Position numbers and translations under genes: made by a program. Positions 26,098-34,434 of a stretch of DNA of 64,000 nt are shown here, in pieces (position 1 is the first letter of the stretch; each line of letters starts with the position of its first letter). The notes under the pieces were generated by a model. The model saw only the letters and a program-made list of their open reading frames with translations. It ran no database searches and was not told where the DNA came from. Source of the DNA: Hyphomicrobiaceae bacterium (GTDB lineage Bacteria > Pseudomonadota > Alphaproteobacteria > Rhizobiales > Hyphomicrobiaceae); assembly GCA_020638035.1 (NCBI GenBank), contig JACKJI010000008.1, forward strand, positions 1 through 64,000, given 5' to 3'.

Positions 26098-26688
26098 GGC
26101 GAGCGGTCTTCGCTTCCGTTTCGAAGTCGATATGGCACTCGCCTTCTCCAGCGTCAGCCCGATATTATCGAGGCCATTGAGCGGGCGGTGCTTGCGGAAG
26201 GGATCGATATCGAGCGAATGACAACCGCCATCGGGACCGCGGATCTCTGGGCCTCAAAGGTCGATCGTCAGCGTCGCATTGGCGCCGCGGCTGGCATCCG
26301 TCCAGCAACCGTCGACTTCGGACTGCGGGAGCTTGATGGGCGGGATGCCCGTTCTGGAAGCAATTGTTGTAAAGAATATCGGCGAAATCGGGTGCGATGA
26401 CGCAGCGGATGCCGAAGTCGAGCAACGCCAGGGGCGCGTGCTCGCGGCTCGATCCGCAGCCGAAGTTCTCGCCGGCGACCAGGTTGCGCCTTTCGATAGG
26501 CGGAGGCTTGTTCAGAACGAACTCAGGGGTTCTCCTTGCCGTCCTCGCCGTAGCGCATTTCGTAGAACAGCGACTGCGAGGCCGGTGGCCAGATCGTCTT
26601 CCAGGAACTGGCAGGAATGATCATGTCGGTGTCGATGTTGCGCAGCGGGGCAGCGCAGCAATTCCGTCAAGGTCGTGAACTTGTCCAT
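26098..26688 (-). pseudogene. leuD: 3-isopropylmalate dehydratase small subunit, broken by many small indels
   Basis: The ATG at 26688 (GGAG upstream) starts MDKFTTLT and the gene should end at the TAG at 26098-26100, a span of 591 bases (197 codons), which fits LeuD. No single frame is open across it. Read with one- or two-base corrections it gives, in order, RNIDTDMII, LFYEMRYGEDGKEN, VAGENFGCGSSREHAP, LLDFGIRCVIAPDFADI, YNNCFQNG, RGANATLTIDL, IDPFRKHRPLNGLDNIGLTL and ARPWL. Several disruptions lie in homopolymers (an extra C in CCCC, an extra G in GGG, an extra T in TTT). Amino-acid conservation between indels is near complete, which argues for sequence error or a very recent lesion rather than old decay. 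LeuD acts in leucine synthesis with LeuC, which is not nearby. Confidence 0.88.
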
Positions 26689-26728
26689 CTCCGGCAGCCT
26701 TCTCCAGTGGTTCGCCCGGCAGTGAGCG

Positions 26729-27159
26729 TCAGGTCTCCAGACCGTCGGCAAGAGCGCGGAAGTAGCCTTCGGCAGCGTGCAGCCGTCTATGCGGTGATCG
26801 ATACCGATTGGACGCTGTCGGTTCTTGAGTGCGATGGCGTCCAGGCGTTCGAGGCGTCTTTTTAACGCCAGCCAGCTTGCAGCCGTCAAGATGGTGCTCC
26901 AGCACGCCGACCATGGTCTCGGCGTAACCGGCGATGCGGCCGAACTCACGCGCGGCGCGCCGGGCCGCATTCTGGTCGCCGACATCATGCTCCAGCGCGG
27001 TGAGGTGCATCGGGCTCGCGACAGCGTGTCGGCGATCCGCGCGGCATAGCGGGCGACACGGCGGCGACGCGCGCCCTGTATCGAGGGTGAGCGCTGCGAT
27101 CAGCCGTGCAGCGTCTCGGCTAGATCGACAAGGACGCGTACGTAGGCTGAGAAGGGCAT
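26729..27159 (-). pseudogene. Unrecognised small protein gene upstream of leuD, frame-disrupted
   Basis: An ATG at 27159 begins MPFSAYVRVLVDLAETLHG and a matching end, HAAEGYFRALADGLET, stops at 26729. In between, coding-like segments lie in different frames (RRVARYAARIADTLSRA, then HDVGDQNAARRAAREFGRI and AETMVGVLEHHLDGCKLAGV). The 431-base span is not a multiple of three, so at least one net indel is present. The helical, Ala/Arg-rich protein of about 140 residues is not a family I recognise. It belongs to the same indel-rich island as leuD, and its stop is about 40 bases before the leuD start, suggesting an operon. Confidence 0.5.
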
Positions 27160-27263
27160 GGAGCGGCTCCGCGGAGCGAGGGCTCGACCATGCTGAGATA
27201 TCGGACAGGGGCGGGGATTACCGGCTCGGGCCGGCCAGCCGATCTGCTTTCAGGGCGCGCGGG

Positions 27264-27815
27264 TCAGCGGACGCTGGGGTCCTTGTAGCAGCGTTGCATG
27301 GCTTCGCAGCGCTGCGATCCCGACAGATGCATCATGTCGGCCTTGGCCGGCTTGATGAACGCGCAGACCTCTTCCAATCCCTCTTCGGTCAGCCAGCGTT
27401 CGCGGCGCCCGCGCTGGACTGCGAAGCAGTCGGCGGTCTCCTCGTCCGGTCCGCGGAACTGGTGGGCGCATTCGTGAGCGAAGATCCACATCTTCACCGG
27501 GGTGGAGATGCGGTTCATCAGCTTCGGGTTGATGATCAGAAAGCCGGGATAGGCGGCGGCATAGTCGTCGAGGCTGTCGTCCAGCACGGTCGGACGGTGG
27601 CCGCAGATCATCCGATTGCCGTCGAGGCGGAGAGCGCCGGGTGGCACGAGCTTAGCCTCGCCGCCGACGTGATCGATGTACTCGCTCGGAGACGGTGGCT
27701 TGTCGGCGCCTGCGCTGGGAAGCGTACCGACGAGGATGGTGGCGATGGCCGCAGCGGTAACACCCAGGAAACGCCGCGATGTTCGCAACATCCGCCCTGC
27801 CACACGAATCCGCAT
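27264..27815 (-). CDS. Exported protein with an HECAH zinc-metalloprotease-like motif
   Basis: 183 residues from ATG 27815, preceded by AGGGGG; the frame is open further upstream but that part looks non-coding. A signal peptide (FLGVTAAAIATILVGTLPSA, residues ~15-34) leads to a small domain with FAHECAHQFRG near 113 and DEETADCFAVQRG near 124, an HExxH-plus-E pattern seen in small M48-like peptidases. Several cysteines (ICGHR, HECAH, ADCFA, EVCAF, QRCEAM, QRCYK) suggest disulfides in the periplasm. Function is inferred from the motif only. The gene is alone on its strand between the leuD island and a 261-base gap. Confidence 0.65.
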   Translation of the reverse strand: MRIRVAGRMLRTSRRFLGVTAAAIATILVGTLPSAGADKPPSPSEYIDHVGGEAKLVPPGALRLDGNRMICGHRPTVLDDSLDDYAAAYPGFLIINPKLMNRISTPVKMWIFAHECAHQFRGPDEETADCFAVQRGRRERWLTEEGLEEVCAFIKPAKADMMHLSGSQRCEAMQRCYKDPSVR

Positions 27816-28076
27816 GCCCGATAGCCCCCTAGTGTCTGTACGCGTCTTTTTTGAAAGCGGCAAAACCGCTCGCCGGTTCAATGAACCACCGTACCTGCCC
27901 CATCAAAGCGGGTTCACCTTGGCCCGGAATGTTCCTGCCGGCAAGCCTGATTGGCTGATGGCCAGGCAACCCGTATTGCCGGTGCGGCAATTATGCCGAT
28001 CCCTAGCCGGGCGAGCGGAGAAGAACAGTTTTCACGTTCTCGTTGCATGGCATTGGCGTGCTGCAGATCCCCTCGC

Positions 28077-28499
28077 TCATGGGTCGGTCAGGGACGTTTC
28101 TATCGCGTCCATGTCGTCATCGGAGAAGCCAAAGTGATGGCCGATCTCGTGCACCAGGACATGGGTGACGAGATCGCCCAGCGTCTCGTCGCCGGCTTCC
28201 GACCAGTAGTCGAGGAGTGCGCGCCGGTAGAGGAAGACCATGTCGGGCTCGCGGGGCAGATCGCCGGTGCTGCGACGGTCCATGCTGACGCCCTGGTAAA
28301 GGCCCATCAGCTCGAACGGGCTTTCGATGCCCATGCCGTCGAGAACTTCGTCAGCGGCAAACTCGTCGATGCGGATGACGAGGTCGCCACAGGTCCGGCG
28401 CACGTAGTCAGGGAGCCGGTTCCAGGCGGCGACGGCGAGCCGCTCGATGTCATCGAGGGTGGGGGCTTGCGCGTCGGACCAGTTGGTCGGGGCGGGCAT
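28077..28499 (-). CDS. Metallopeptidase family protein (minimal zincin)
   Basis: 140 residues from ATG 28499 (GAGGAGC upstream). It has the family's layout: an N-terminal segment (LDDIERLAVAAWNRLPDYVR), ELMGLYQGVSMDRRS, PREPDMVFLYRRALLDYW, and the terminal VTHVLVHEIGHHFGFSDDDM with the HExxH motif. Members of this small zincin group are common in proteobacteria, and their substrates are not known. No signal peptide is present, so it is likely cytoplasmic. A stand-alone gene is expected. Confidence 0.88.
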   Translation of the reverse strand: MPAPTNWSDAQAPTLDDIERLAVAAWNRLPDYVRRTCGDLVIRIDEFAADEVLDGMGIESPFELMGLYQGVSMDRRSTGDLPREPDMVFLYRRALLDYWSEAGDETLGDLVTHVLVHEIGHHFGFSDDDMDAIETSLTDP

Positions 28500-28702
28500 C
28501 GATGCTCCTCGTGAAGGGGGCCGCGCTTGTCGCACGGTTGCGCGGCCTGCCGTCTCCTGTGCTCCTTGCGCAGATAGGACGGCACGGGCGGTCGTTTCAA
28601 GGCCTGGGGCACAGCGGTGGCGGCCGGTCGCCGGGGCACCGTGCAAATTCGCTACTCGATCCCATGGTACGGGATCGGTCTCCGACTATGATTTCCTGTC
28701 CG

Positions 28703-28751
28703 GAGCATGCTTTTCGCGCTCGGCTACTCCATGCATCGGCTAATCATGCTC
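28703..28751. repeat. GAGCATG palindromic element, copy 1
   Basis: GAGCATG (28703-28709) and CATGCTC (28745-28751) frame a 49-base unit with CGGCTA blocks inside. It has the same outer arms and length as the unit at 30488-30536. It lies 8 bases before the SDR start codon. Confidence 0.6.
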
Positions 28752-28758
28752 TTCTCTA

Positions 28759-29676
28759 ATGGCTCAATCGCAGATGGTGGCTCCGATTTCAGAACTGTCA
28801 GGTCCGGCCCCACAGGATGGGCTCGCAAGCCGGGTGGAGACATCCGCCAGCACAGCGCGCGTAGCGCAAGGCGTGACGCGGCCGGCCGTGGTCGTGACCG
28901 GGGCTTCGGATGGGATCGGGCTCGCGTTGGCGCGCATCTTTGCCAAGCGCGGGCATTGGGTCGTTCTTGTTGCGCGCGATGAACAGCGGCTGGGTGAGGC
29001 TGTCGCTTCCGTCGGGCACGCTGCGGCCGACGGGCCTCAAGCGATCGGCATCGCTCTCGACGTGACGCGGGATGATGCCCATGCGGTGCTCACCGACCGG
29101 CTGGTGGCGCTAGGGCTGCATGTGGATGTGCTCGTCAACAATGCCGGCGTCGGGCTCGGCGGCGACTTCGCGTCTCAATCGATGGAGGACCTCGACCGGC
29201 TCGTTGCGCTCAACGTGGCGTCACTAACCCGGATGACGCGCGCCGCTGTCGCCGATATGCGTCGCCGGGGGCATGGCACAATCATCAACATGGCCTCGCT
29301 GGGTGGCTATGTGCCAGGGCCCCAGCAGGCGGCCTACTATGCAAGCAAGGCCTATGTGCTGTCCCTGAGTGAGGCGGTGGCGCACGAGCTGCGGGGAAGC
29401 GGCATCCGCGTGGCGGTGGTGGCGCCGGGGCCGGTCGATACGAACTTTCACGCGGCGATGGGAGCCGACGGGGCGTTCTATCGTCTGCTGCTGCCGTCGC
29501 TTAGTCCGGACGGTGTCGCGGCATCGGTCTATCGGGGCTATCGGCTCGGTCTGCGTGTGATCGTTCCCGGCATCACCAACCGGATCATGGGCATAGCGCT
29601 GCGCGTACTGCCGCACACATTGACAGTCCCGCTGACGGCATGGCTGCTGCGGCCGCGTGGCGGTGGTCGCCAATGA
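28759..29676 (+). CDS. Short-chain dehydrogenase/reductase (SDR)
   Basis: 305 residues. The Rossmann motif VVVTGASDGIGLALA begins near residue 45 after a ~40-residue leader, which is long for an SDR, so the start may be further in. NNAGVG near 128, the serine in INMASLGG near 175 and the catalytic YYASK near 193 give a complete classical SDR active site. The C-terminal tail (IMGIALRVLPHTLTVPLTAW) is hydrophobic, as in the DltE/YqjQ-like group that touches membranes. The reduced substrate is unknown. It follows a palindromic repeat, has no clear Shine-Dalgarno, and converges with the DUF2244 gene. Confidence 0.85.
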   Translation: MAQSQMVAPISELSGPAPQDGLASRVETSASTARVAQGVTRPAVVVTGASDGIGLALARIFAKRGHWVVLVARDEQRLGEAVASVGHAAADGPQAIGIALDVTRDDAHAVLTDRLVALGLHVDVLVNNAGVGLGGDFASQSMEDLDRLVALNVASLTRMTRAAVADMRRRGHGTIINMASLGGYVPGPQQAAYYASKAYVLSLSEAVAHELRGSGIRVAVVAPGPVDTNFHAAMGADGAFYRLLLPSLSPDGVAASVYRGYRLGLRVIVPGITNRIMGIALRVLPHTLTVPLTAWLLRPRGGGRQ

Positions 29677-29868
29677 CGTTGGTCGCGGTTGCCGTTTGCC
29701 ATGTTCCGAGGTCAACGTGTTTCCAATCTTGAAACCATTCTGTTGTTGAATGGCCTCTCGTGACCGATGCTTTGTTTTGCGTACTGCGGTCCGCCGGCGC
29801 GGCAACCCGTGTCGTGTGCTCCGGTGCACGGTGGCTTGCCGCGCCGATTCTCTTTTGGCCCAAAGATT

Positions 29869-30366
29869 TCAGGCGTGCGCCGCCCGTGCGAGTTGCAGGG
29901 CATCGGCGAGAACGGCTGCGAACTCCTTGCGCTCCTGGTCGGTGAGGAAACCGCCGAACGTGAACAGGTTGCCGTGCGAGGACAGCGAAAGCGCCGTACG
30001 GCCGTCAATACCCTCAGCGCAGTTGACGCGAACCCAATAGGGGTTGAACTCGAACCGCTCCGTCCTTCCGGAGGGATGGAAGCGCGTGACGACGAGCTGG
30101 CGGGGGTCGAGTTCGACCGTTTCGTGCAGGCGTCCGTCGCGGTAGTTCAGACGGAAGGCGACATAGATGAGCAGCACGTCGAGGCCGAAGAAGCCGAACA
30201 CCGGCCAGGCTCCCATCAGCAGGAATGCCATGCCGGCGACGAAACTCACCAGTGCCAGGGTCGACATGAGAATGAGGAAGCCGCGAGGGCTCAACGACCG
30301 GTAAGAGGAGAGTACCCATCGCTCGTGCGGTAGGCTGGTATCGCCAGGCAATTCGTTTCGGGTCAT
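29869..30366 (-). CDS. DUF2244 family membrane protein
   Basis: 165 residues from ATG 30366; a GTG at 30375 is an alternative. It begins with a short hydrophilic stretch and the DUF2244 signature LSPRGFLILMSTLALVSFV, followed by two hydrophobic segments (~30-75, including FGFFGLDVLLIYVAFRLN) and a cytoplasmic domain with VVTRFHPSGRTERFEFNPYW and LSLSSHGNLFTFGGFLT, typical of the family. It is usually encoded near cytochrome c oxidase or nth genes in alphaproteobacteria; here it is divergent from nth. Function is unknown. Confidence 0.9.
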   Translation of the reverse strand: MTRNELPGDTSLPHERWVLSSYRSLSPRGFLILMSTLALVSFVAGMAFLLMGAWPVFGFFGLDVLLIYVAFRLNYRDGRLHETVELDPRQLVVTRFHPSGRTERFEFNPYWVRVNCAEGIDGRTALSLSSHGNLFTFGGFLTDQERKEFAAVLADALQLARAAHA

Positions 30367-30431
30367 CTGCACCACGTTGGAGCGCGTTTGCGTTTCAGGG
30401 ATCGGCAGCCGCGCCTTGATCTCGTTTCATT

Positions 30432-30478
30432 GAGCGTGTCTTTCACGCCGACGTGTCCCGCGGTTCGGCTATACATGC
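30432..30478. repeat. GAGCATG-type palindromic element, degenerate copy
   Basis: GAGCGTGT at 30432-30439 against ACATGC at 30473-30478, with an inner GCCGA/TCGGC pair (30447-30451, 30465-30469). It stands in tandem with the better copy that follows 10 bases later. Confidence 0.6.
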
Positions 30479-30487
30479 GGTTGTCTC

Positions 30488-30536
30488 GAGCATGTTTTTC
30501 ACGCCGACCCGCTTCACACTTCGGCTAGACATGCTC
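30488..30536. repeat. GAGCATG palindromic element, best copy
   Basis: GAGCATGT (30488-30495) pairs with ACATGCTC (30529-30536), and GCCGA (30503-30507) with TCGGC (30521-30525); total 49 bases. It lies in the divergent DUF2244/nth gap. Similar GAGCATGAT...ATCATGCTC palindromes are, to my recollection, widespread between genes of rhizobia and relatives. Confidence 0.75.
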
Positions 30537-30570
30537 CGGCTGGCAACCCTGAGCATCATTGTCGGATATA

Positions 30571-31524
30571 ATGGTATCGAAAAAGAAGCCCTCTCAGCAA
30601 GCTAGGCGTCGTGATGGGGCCGAGCGCCCGGGAAAACCGACCGTAAAACGCGGCAAGAGGCAGGAGAAATCCAAGACTGCGGCGGCAGGCGCGGAGTCGA
30701 AGCCGCGGGCCAAGGCGCCAACGGAAGCCAACGCCATGTCCTCCCGGTCTGGCGGTGGAACCAAGCCAATGGCCGAGCCGAAGATCGAGCCCCAACCCAA
30801 GCCGAAGCCGAAGACCACCGGCGTCGGCAGATCTGCGAAGGCTCCGGGGGCAGGGCGCGCGATGGCGGCGGGGCGGGTCAAGGGGCTCGGGTCAGACGAG
30901 ATTGCAGAGATCTTCCGCCGGTTCCACGACATCGAGCCGGAGCCGAAGGGCGAACTGGAGCACACCGATCCCTACACTCTGCTTGTCGCCGTCGTTCTGT
31001 CGGCGCAGGCGACCGACGCTGGTGTCAACAAGGCGACGCGTTTGCTGTTCCGCCTTGCCGACACGCCGGCCAAGATGGTGGCGCTGGGCGAGGAGCGGGT
31101 GCGGGACGCGATCAAGACCATTGGTCTTTATCGCAACAAGGCCCGGAACGTCATTGCGCTGTCGGAGAAGCTCATTGCGGAGTACGAGGGCAGGGTGCCT
31201 CAGGATCGCGATGCGCTGGAGACGCTGCCCGGTGTGGGGCGCAAAACGGCCAACGTGGTGATGAACGTCGCGTTCGGCCAGCCCACGATGGCCGTCGATA
31301 CGCACGTGTTTCGGGTGGCCAACCGCATCGGCCTTTCGCGTGGCCAGATGCCGCTGGCGGTCGAGGATGACCTCGTCCGGTTGATCCCACCCGAGTACGG
31401 TGTGCCGGCGCATCACTGGCTGATCCTGCACGGGCGCTACCTGTGCAAGGCGCGCAAGCCAGAATGCTATCGCTGTCCGATCCGCGATCTGTGCCGCTTC
31501 GAGCCGAAAACCGTGCACGCCTGA
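30571..31524 (+). CDS. nth: Endonuclease III with a long basic N-terminal extension
   Basis: 317 residues from ATG 30571. The start is uncertain: no Shine-Dalgarno is seen and later in-frame ATGs exist at 30736, 30769 and 30862. Residues ~110-317 are a complete Nth: LPGVGRKTANVVMNVAFG (helix-hairpin-helix with the catalytic lysine), VDTHVFRVANRIG with the catalytic aspartate, and the [4Fe-4S] loop CKARKPECYRCPIRDLC. It excises oxidised pyrimidines and cuts abasic sites. The first ~105 residues are Lys/Pro/Ala-rich and disordered, absent from E. coli Nth (211 residues); a similar tail is seen on the HU protein of this window. Confidence 0.95.
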   Translation: MVSKKKPSQQARRRDGAERPGKPTVKRGKRQEKSKTAAAGAESKPRAKAPTEANAMSSRSGGGTKPMAEPKIEPQPKPKPKTTGVGRSAKAPGAGRAMAAGRVKGLGSDEIAEIFRRFHDIEPEPKGELEHTDPYTLLVAVVLSAQATDAGVNKATRLLFRLADTPAKMVALGEERVRDAIKTIGLYRNKARNVIALSEKLIAEYEGRVPQDRDALETLPGVGRKTANVVMNVAFGQPTMAVDTHVFRVANRIGLSRGQMPLAVEDDLVRLIPPEYGVPAHHWLILHGRYLCKARKPECYRCPIRDLCRFEPKTVHA

Positions 31525-31576
31525 GGCCTACAGGTGAACCAAGCTCGACTCTCTGTTCGCGCGCACCGATTCACAT

Positions 31577-31616
31577 AAAGAAAAAACGCGAACGGCGCGG
31601 CCATGAAGGCCGCGCC
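31577..31616 (-). terminator. Intrinsic terminator of the EF-hand gene
   Basis: GGCGCGGCC (31594-31602) pairs perfectly with GGCCGCGCC (31608-31616) around ATGAA; on the minus strand it runs into GTTTTTTC. It can also stop nth transcripts arriving from the left. Confidence 0.85.
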
Positions 31617-31656
31617 GCTGGTGGAGAACAGTTCGTGTGCCGGTGGGTCCGAGTGA

Positions 31657-32088
31657 TCACTTCAGCAGGCGATAGAGCAGGCGGCCCTTCTTGCTGTTCA
31701 GCTCGTCGCACTCGATCGTGCGATCCTTGTCGGTGTTGGCCCAACGGAAGCGATTGTTGACCTCGACCAGGTACTCGACGAGCGAAATCTTGCCGTCCTT
31801 GCGGATGTCAGCGGCGGCAATCGCCTTGGCGGACATGCGGCCAGCCAGCTCGGGCGCCTCAAGCGTGCGGTCCTTGTCCTTGTTGAGACGATAGAACGTC
31901 TTCTTGGCAGCCCGGAGCGCTTCCAGACGGGTCATGGAGCCGTCGTTGTCAGGGTCGACGGCATTGAGGGCGGGGCAGGACGCCGGTTTGGCCTTCGCCT
32001 TGTGGCCGGCAAGGGCAGCGCCAGAGGCCGTTGCGCCAAGCACTGCCGCAAGTGCGAGCGCGGCGCATCCGTTGTTGATAATCCTCAT
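31657..32088 (-). CDS. Exported EF-hand calcium-binding protein
   Basis: 143 residues from ATG 32088 (AAGGTG upstream). A signal peptide covers residues 1-27 (AVLGATASGAALA). Three EF-hand-like loops follow: DPDNDGSMTRLE near 45, NKDKDRTLEAPE near 69 and NTDKDRTIECDE near 118, plus DIRKDGKISLVE near 94, of which the DxDxD positions are mostly kept. Two cysteines may pair. Periplasmic calcium buffering or sensing is likely. A strong terminator follows. The gene is divergent from the lipoprotein gene with 276 bases between. Confidence 0.85.
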   Translation of the reverse strand: MRIINNGCAALALAAVLGATASGAALAGHKAKAKPASCPALNAVDPDNDGSMTRLEALRAAKKTFYRLNKDKDRTLEAPELAGRMSAKAIAAADIRKDGKISLVEYLVEVNNRFRWANTDKDRTIECDELNSKKGRLLYRLLK

Positions 32089-32364
32089 GTTTTCATCACC
32101 TTATGTGGGGTTGCGCAGATCGAGTATCATTTCAGATGCCTGTTTATCCTCCGCGTGCACACTTGGCTAGCGGAAACTCGCCGGACGGTTTCGGGAGCGC
32201 GGGGAGTCCGCATTTCGGGTGACTTGGCGGAACCTGCCACTACTTCGCCTCGGGGCGATCAAATTCCCGGCGCCTTTGTTCTTCACGCAGTGGTTCGAGA
32301 GAGGCTTGACGGGAAGACGGTGCCTCTTGGGCTGCCGATGTGTGTCGGCGGCCAGTTTCGGGGA

Positions 32365-33270
32365 ATGACGAGCGTGCGCGTATCCGTGCTTTTGTCGGTG
32401 TTGATCCTCGTGGCCGCGACTCTCGCGGGCTGCGGACCCTCCCGATATGACTATGATTATGATTACGAGGATCGGGACCGAGCCGACCGGAGCGGATCGC
32501 GCGAGGGTCGCGCAGCCACATCAAGGCGGCAGGAGGCGCGGCGTAAATCGACGCGGAGCCAGGCGCGGCGTGCATCGGACCGTCGCGTAGCCGCTAATCC
32601 CGGTGCGTCGAAGACTGTCGCCTCGTCAGCACCGGTTTCACGGCATCAGGCCACTCGCGAGACGGCTCCAGCCGAGGTTGTCGCGCGCGCACCAGAGCGG
32701 GAGGCGCCGGCCAAGGTTTCGGAGCCAGCAAAACCCGCCGTCGTTGCGGCACCAGCGGTTGCCGCTTCGGCTTCGTCTCCTGCATCTGGCGCGACCGTAG
32801 CGGCGGCAGAGCCTGCGGTCACGGCGAAGGCGGACCCTCAGGCCGGTGACAAATCCACCAGCGGTCCGGCAGAGCCACGCAGTGCCGCTGCCGCGACTGC
32901 CAAGGTCGAGGTTGATGAGGCGGCCAGGGAGACGGCGCGCAAACAGATCGACGATGGTTATCGTCTGCTTCGCGCCGGGTTCGTGAAGAAGGCGCGGGAG
33001 CGTTTCGAGCGGGCGATGGCAGGTAATGCGGCAGATGCGAGCCTCGGACAGGGCCGTTCGATGGATCCATCTTATCTCAAGACCGTGGCATTTCCCGATG
33101 TGATCCCTGACGCCGACCAGGCCCGACGTCTCTACCGGCGAGCTATTTTGCTCGGCAACGACGAGGCAAAGGCCGATCTCGACAGGCTGGAAAAGGCGAT
33201 GGCGGCGGCAGCGCCGACGATCCTTCCGTCGGCGCCCGACGGGGACACGCCGCCTGCTCGGGCACAATAG
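32365..33270 (+). CDS. Low-complexity lipoprotein with a C-terminal TPR/Sel1-like segment
   Basis: 301 residues from ATG 32365. The N-terminus is a lipoprotein signal (LLSVLILVAATLAGCG; lipobox LAGC at residues ~19-22). After it come a Tyr/Asp run (YDYDYDYEDRD), an Arg-rich stretch, and a long Ala/Pro/Lys region that could span the periplasm. The last ~110 residues look folded and helical: ETARKQIDDGYRLLRAGFVK, ARERFERAMAG, and DADQARRLYRRAILLGNDEA, the last resembling a Sel1/TPR unit. No enzyme motif is present. It converges with hisF. Confidence 0.78.
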   Translation: MTSVRVSVLLSVLILVAATLAGCGPSRYDYDYDYEDRDRADRSGSREGRAATSRRQEARRKSTRSQARRASDRRVAANPGASKTVASSAPVSRHQATRETAPAEVVARAPEREAPAKVSEPAKPAVVAAPAVAASASSPASGATVAAAEPAVTAKADPQAGDKSTSGPAEPRSAAAATAKVEVDEAARETARKQIDDGYRLLRAGFVKKARERFERAMAGNAADASLGQGRSMDPSYLKTVAFPDVIPDADQARRLYRRAILLGNDEAKADLDRLEKAMAAAAPTILPSAPDGDTPPARAQ

Positions 33271-33319
33271 AGCGTGTGCGCTTTTTGAAGACTCGCAGCC
33301 ACGCTCCTCGGGCTCCGGT

Positions 33320-34111
33320 TCATGCAGGCTCGACGCCATCCATTCGCATGGCCAGGCCGGCTGCAGCCATGTGACGCTTGGCTTCGCCGATCGAGTAGGT
33401 TCCGAAGTGGAAGATGGAGGCGGCCAGCACAGCGCTGGCGTGGCCTTCGCGGACGCCATCGACCATGTGATCGAGTGTGCCGACGCCGCCGGATGCGATG
33501 ACAGGAACGGATACCGCGTCTGAGATGGCGCGCGTCAGCGAAAGGTCGAAGCCGGCCTTGGTGCCATCGCGGTCCATGGAGGTGAGAAGGATCTCACCCG
33601 CTCCGAGCGCGACGACCTCCTTGGCATATTCGATTGCGTCGATGCCGGTTGGCTTGCGGCCACCGTGGGTGAAAATTTCCCAGCGGCTGGGCTCGCCCTC
33701 ATCCGACACCTTCTTGGCGTCGATGGCGACGACGATGCACTGGGCGCCGAATTTTTCTGAGGCTTCTTTCACGAACTGGCGGTTGAAAACGGCGGCGGTG
33801 TTGATCGACACCTTGTCGGCGCCTGCTTCCAGGAGCTTGCGGATGTCGTCGACGGTCCGCACGCCGCCGCCCACGGTCAAGGGCATGAAGCAGCGTTCGG
33901 CGGTTGCCTCGACGATATGAAAGATGGTGTCGCGGTTCTCGTGACTGGCCGTGATGTCGAGAAAGCAAAGCTCGTCGGCGCCAGCCGCGTCATAAGCGGC
34001 GGCCGCTTCGACCGGGTCACCGGCGTCGATCAGGTCGACGAAGTTGACGCCCTTGACGACGCGGCCGTCCTTGACGTCGAGGCAGGGGATGATGCGGATC
34101 TTGAGGCTCAT
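33320..34111 (-). CDS. hisF: Imidazole glycerol phosphate synthase cyclase subunit
   Basis: 263 residues from ATG 34111. It starts MSLKIRIIPCLDVKDGRVVKG, in which the aspartate of CLDVKDG is the first catalytic residue, and carries LTVGGGVRTVDDIRKLL, VVAIDAKKV, LLTSMDRDGTKAGFDL (second catalytic aspartate) and VPVIASGGVGTLDHMVDG, all typical of HisF. With HisH it makes imidazole glycerol phosphate and AICAR in histidine synthesis. HisH, HisA and the other his genes are not next to it, so the his genes are dispersed here. Confidence 0.97.
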   Translation of the reverse strand: MSLKIRIIPCLDVKDGRVVKGVNFVDLIDAGDPVEAAAAYDAAGADELCFLDITASHENRDTIFHIVEATAERCFMPLTVGGGVRTVDDIRKLLEAGADKVSINTAAVFNRQFVKEASEKFGAQCIVVAIDAKKVSDEGEPSRWEIFTHGGRKPTGIDAIEYAKEVVALGAGEILLTSMDRDGTKAGFDLSLTRAISDAVSVPVIASGGVGTLDHMVDGVREGHASAVLAASIFHFGTYSIGEAKRHMAAAGLAMRMDGVEPA

Positions 34112-34270
34112 GTCCGCTTCGATAGCGGGCAATCGACCAAGCTGCAACTGTCACGGCTCAGGCTGTACCGGTTGCCGGCTGTGAATTGCCCGCCTCGCCC
34201 GGCTTCATTCACCAAGCCCGGACAAGGCGCTGTATCGCGTGCTTGATCGCGGGGCGAAGCGCTGCCATCT

Positions 34271-34346
34271 AGTGTGGTGTCTCGCAATTGCCGACCAACA
34301 ATTGCGGCTGGTTCTTCGTCGGCAATTGCGAGATGAACACCACACT
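34271..34346. repeat. Hairpin element A of a dispersed family
   Basis: AGTGTGGTGT (34271-34280) pairs with ACACCACACT (34337-34346), and CTCGCAATTGCCGA (34281-34294) with TCGGCAATTGCGAG (34319-34332), giving 24 perfect base pairs interrupted only by ATGA. The loop contains CAATTGCGGCTGGTTCTTCG. The same loop recurs at 63015-63034 with few changes. Confidence 0.85.
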
Positions 34347-34362
34347 AAGTCAAGGATTTTGC

Positions 34363-34434
34363 TAGTGTCGTTCAGAACCGCAAAGACCGAGACGAGGCCG
34401 CGGCAATGGTGTCGGTATTTGCGGTTCACGACAC
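34363..34434. repeat. Hairpin element B of the same family
   Basis: TAGTGTCGTTCAGAACCGCA onwards (34363-34390) is nearly complementary to TCGGTATTTGCGGTTCACGA and following bases (34412-34434). The right arm GTCGGTATTTGCGGTTCACG (34411-34430) is identical to that of the copy at 62992-63063. Confidence 0.8.
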
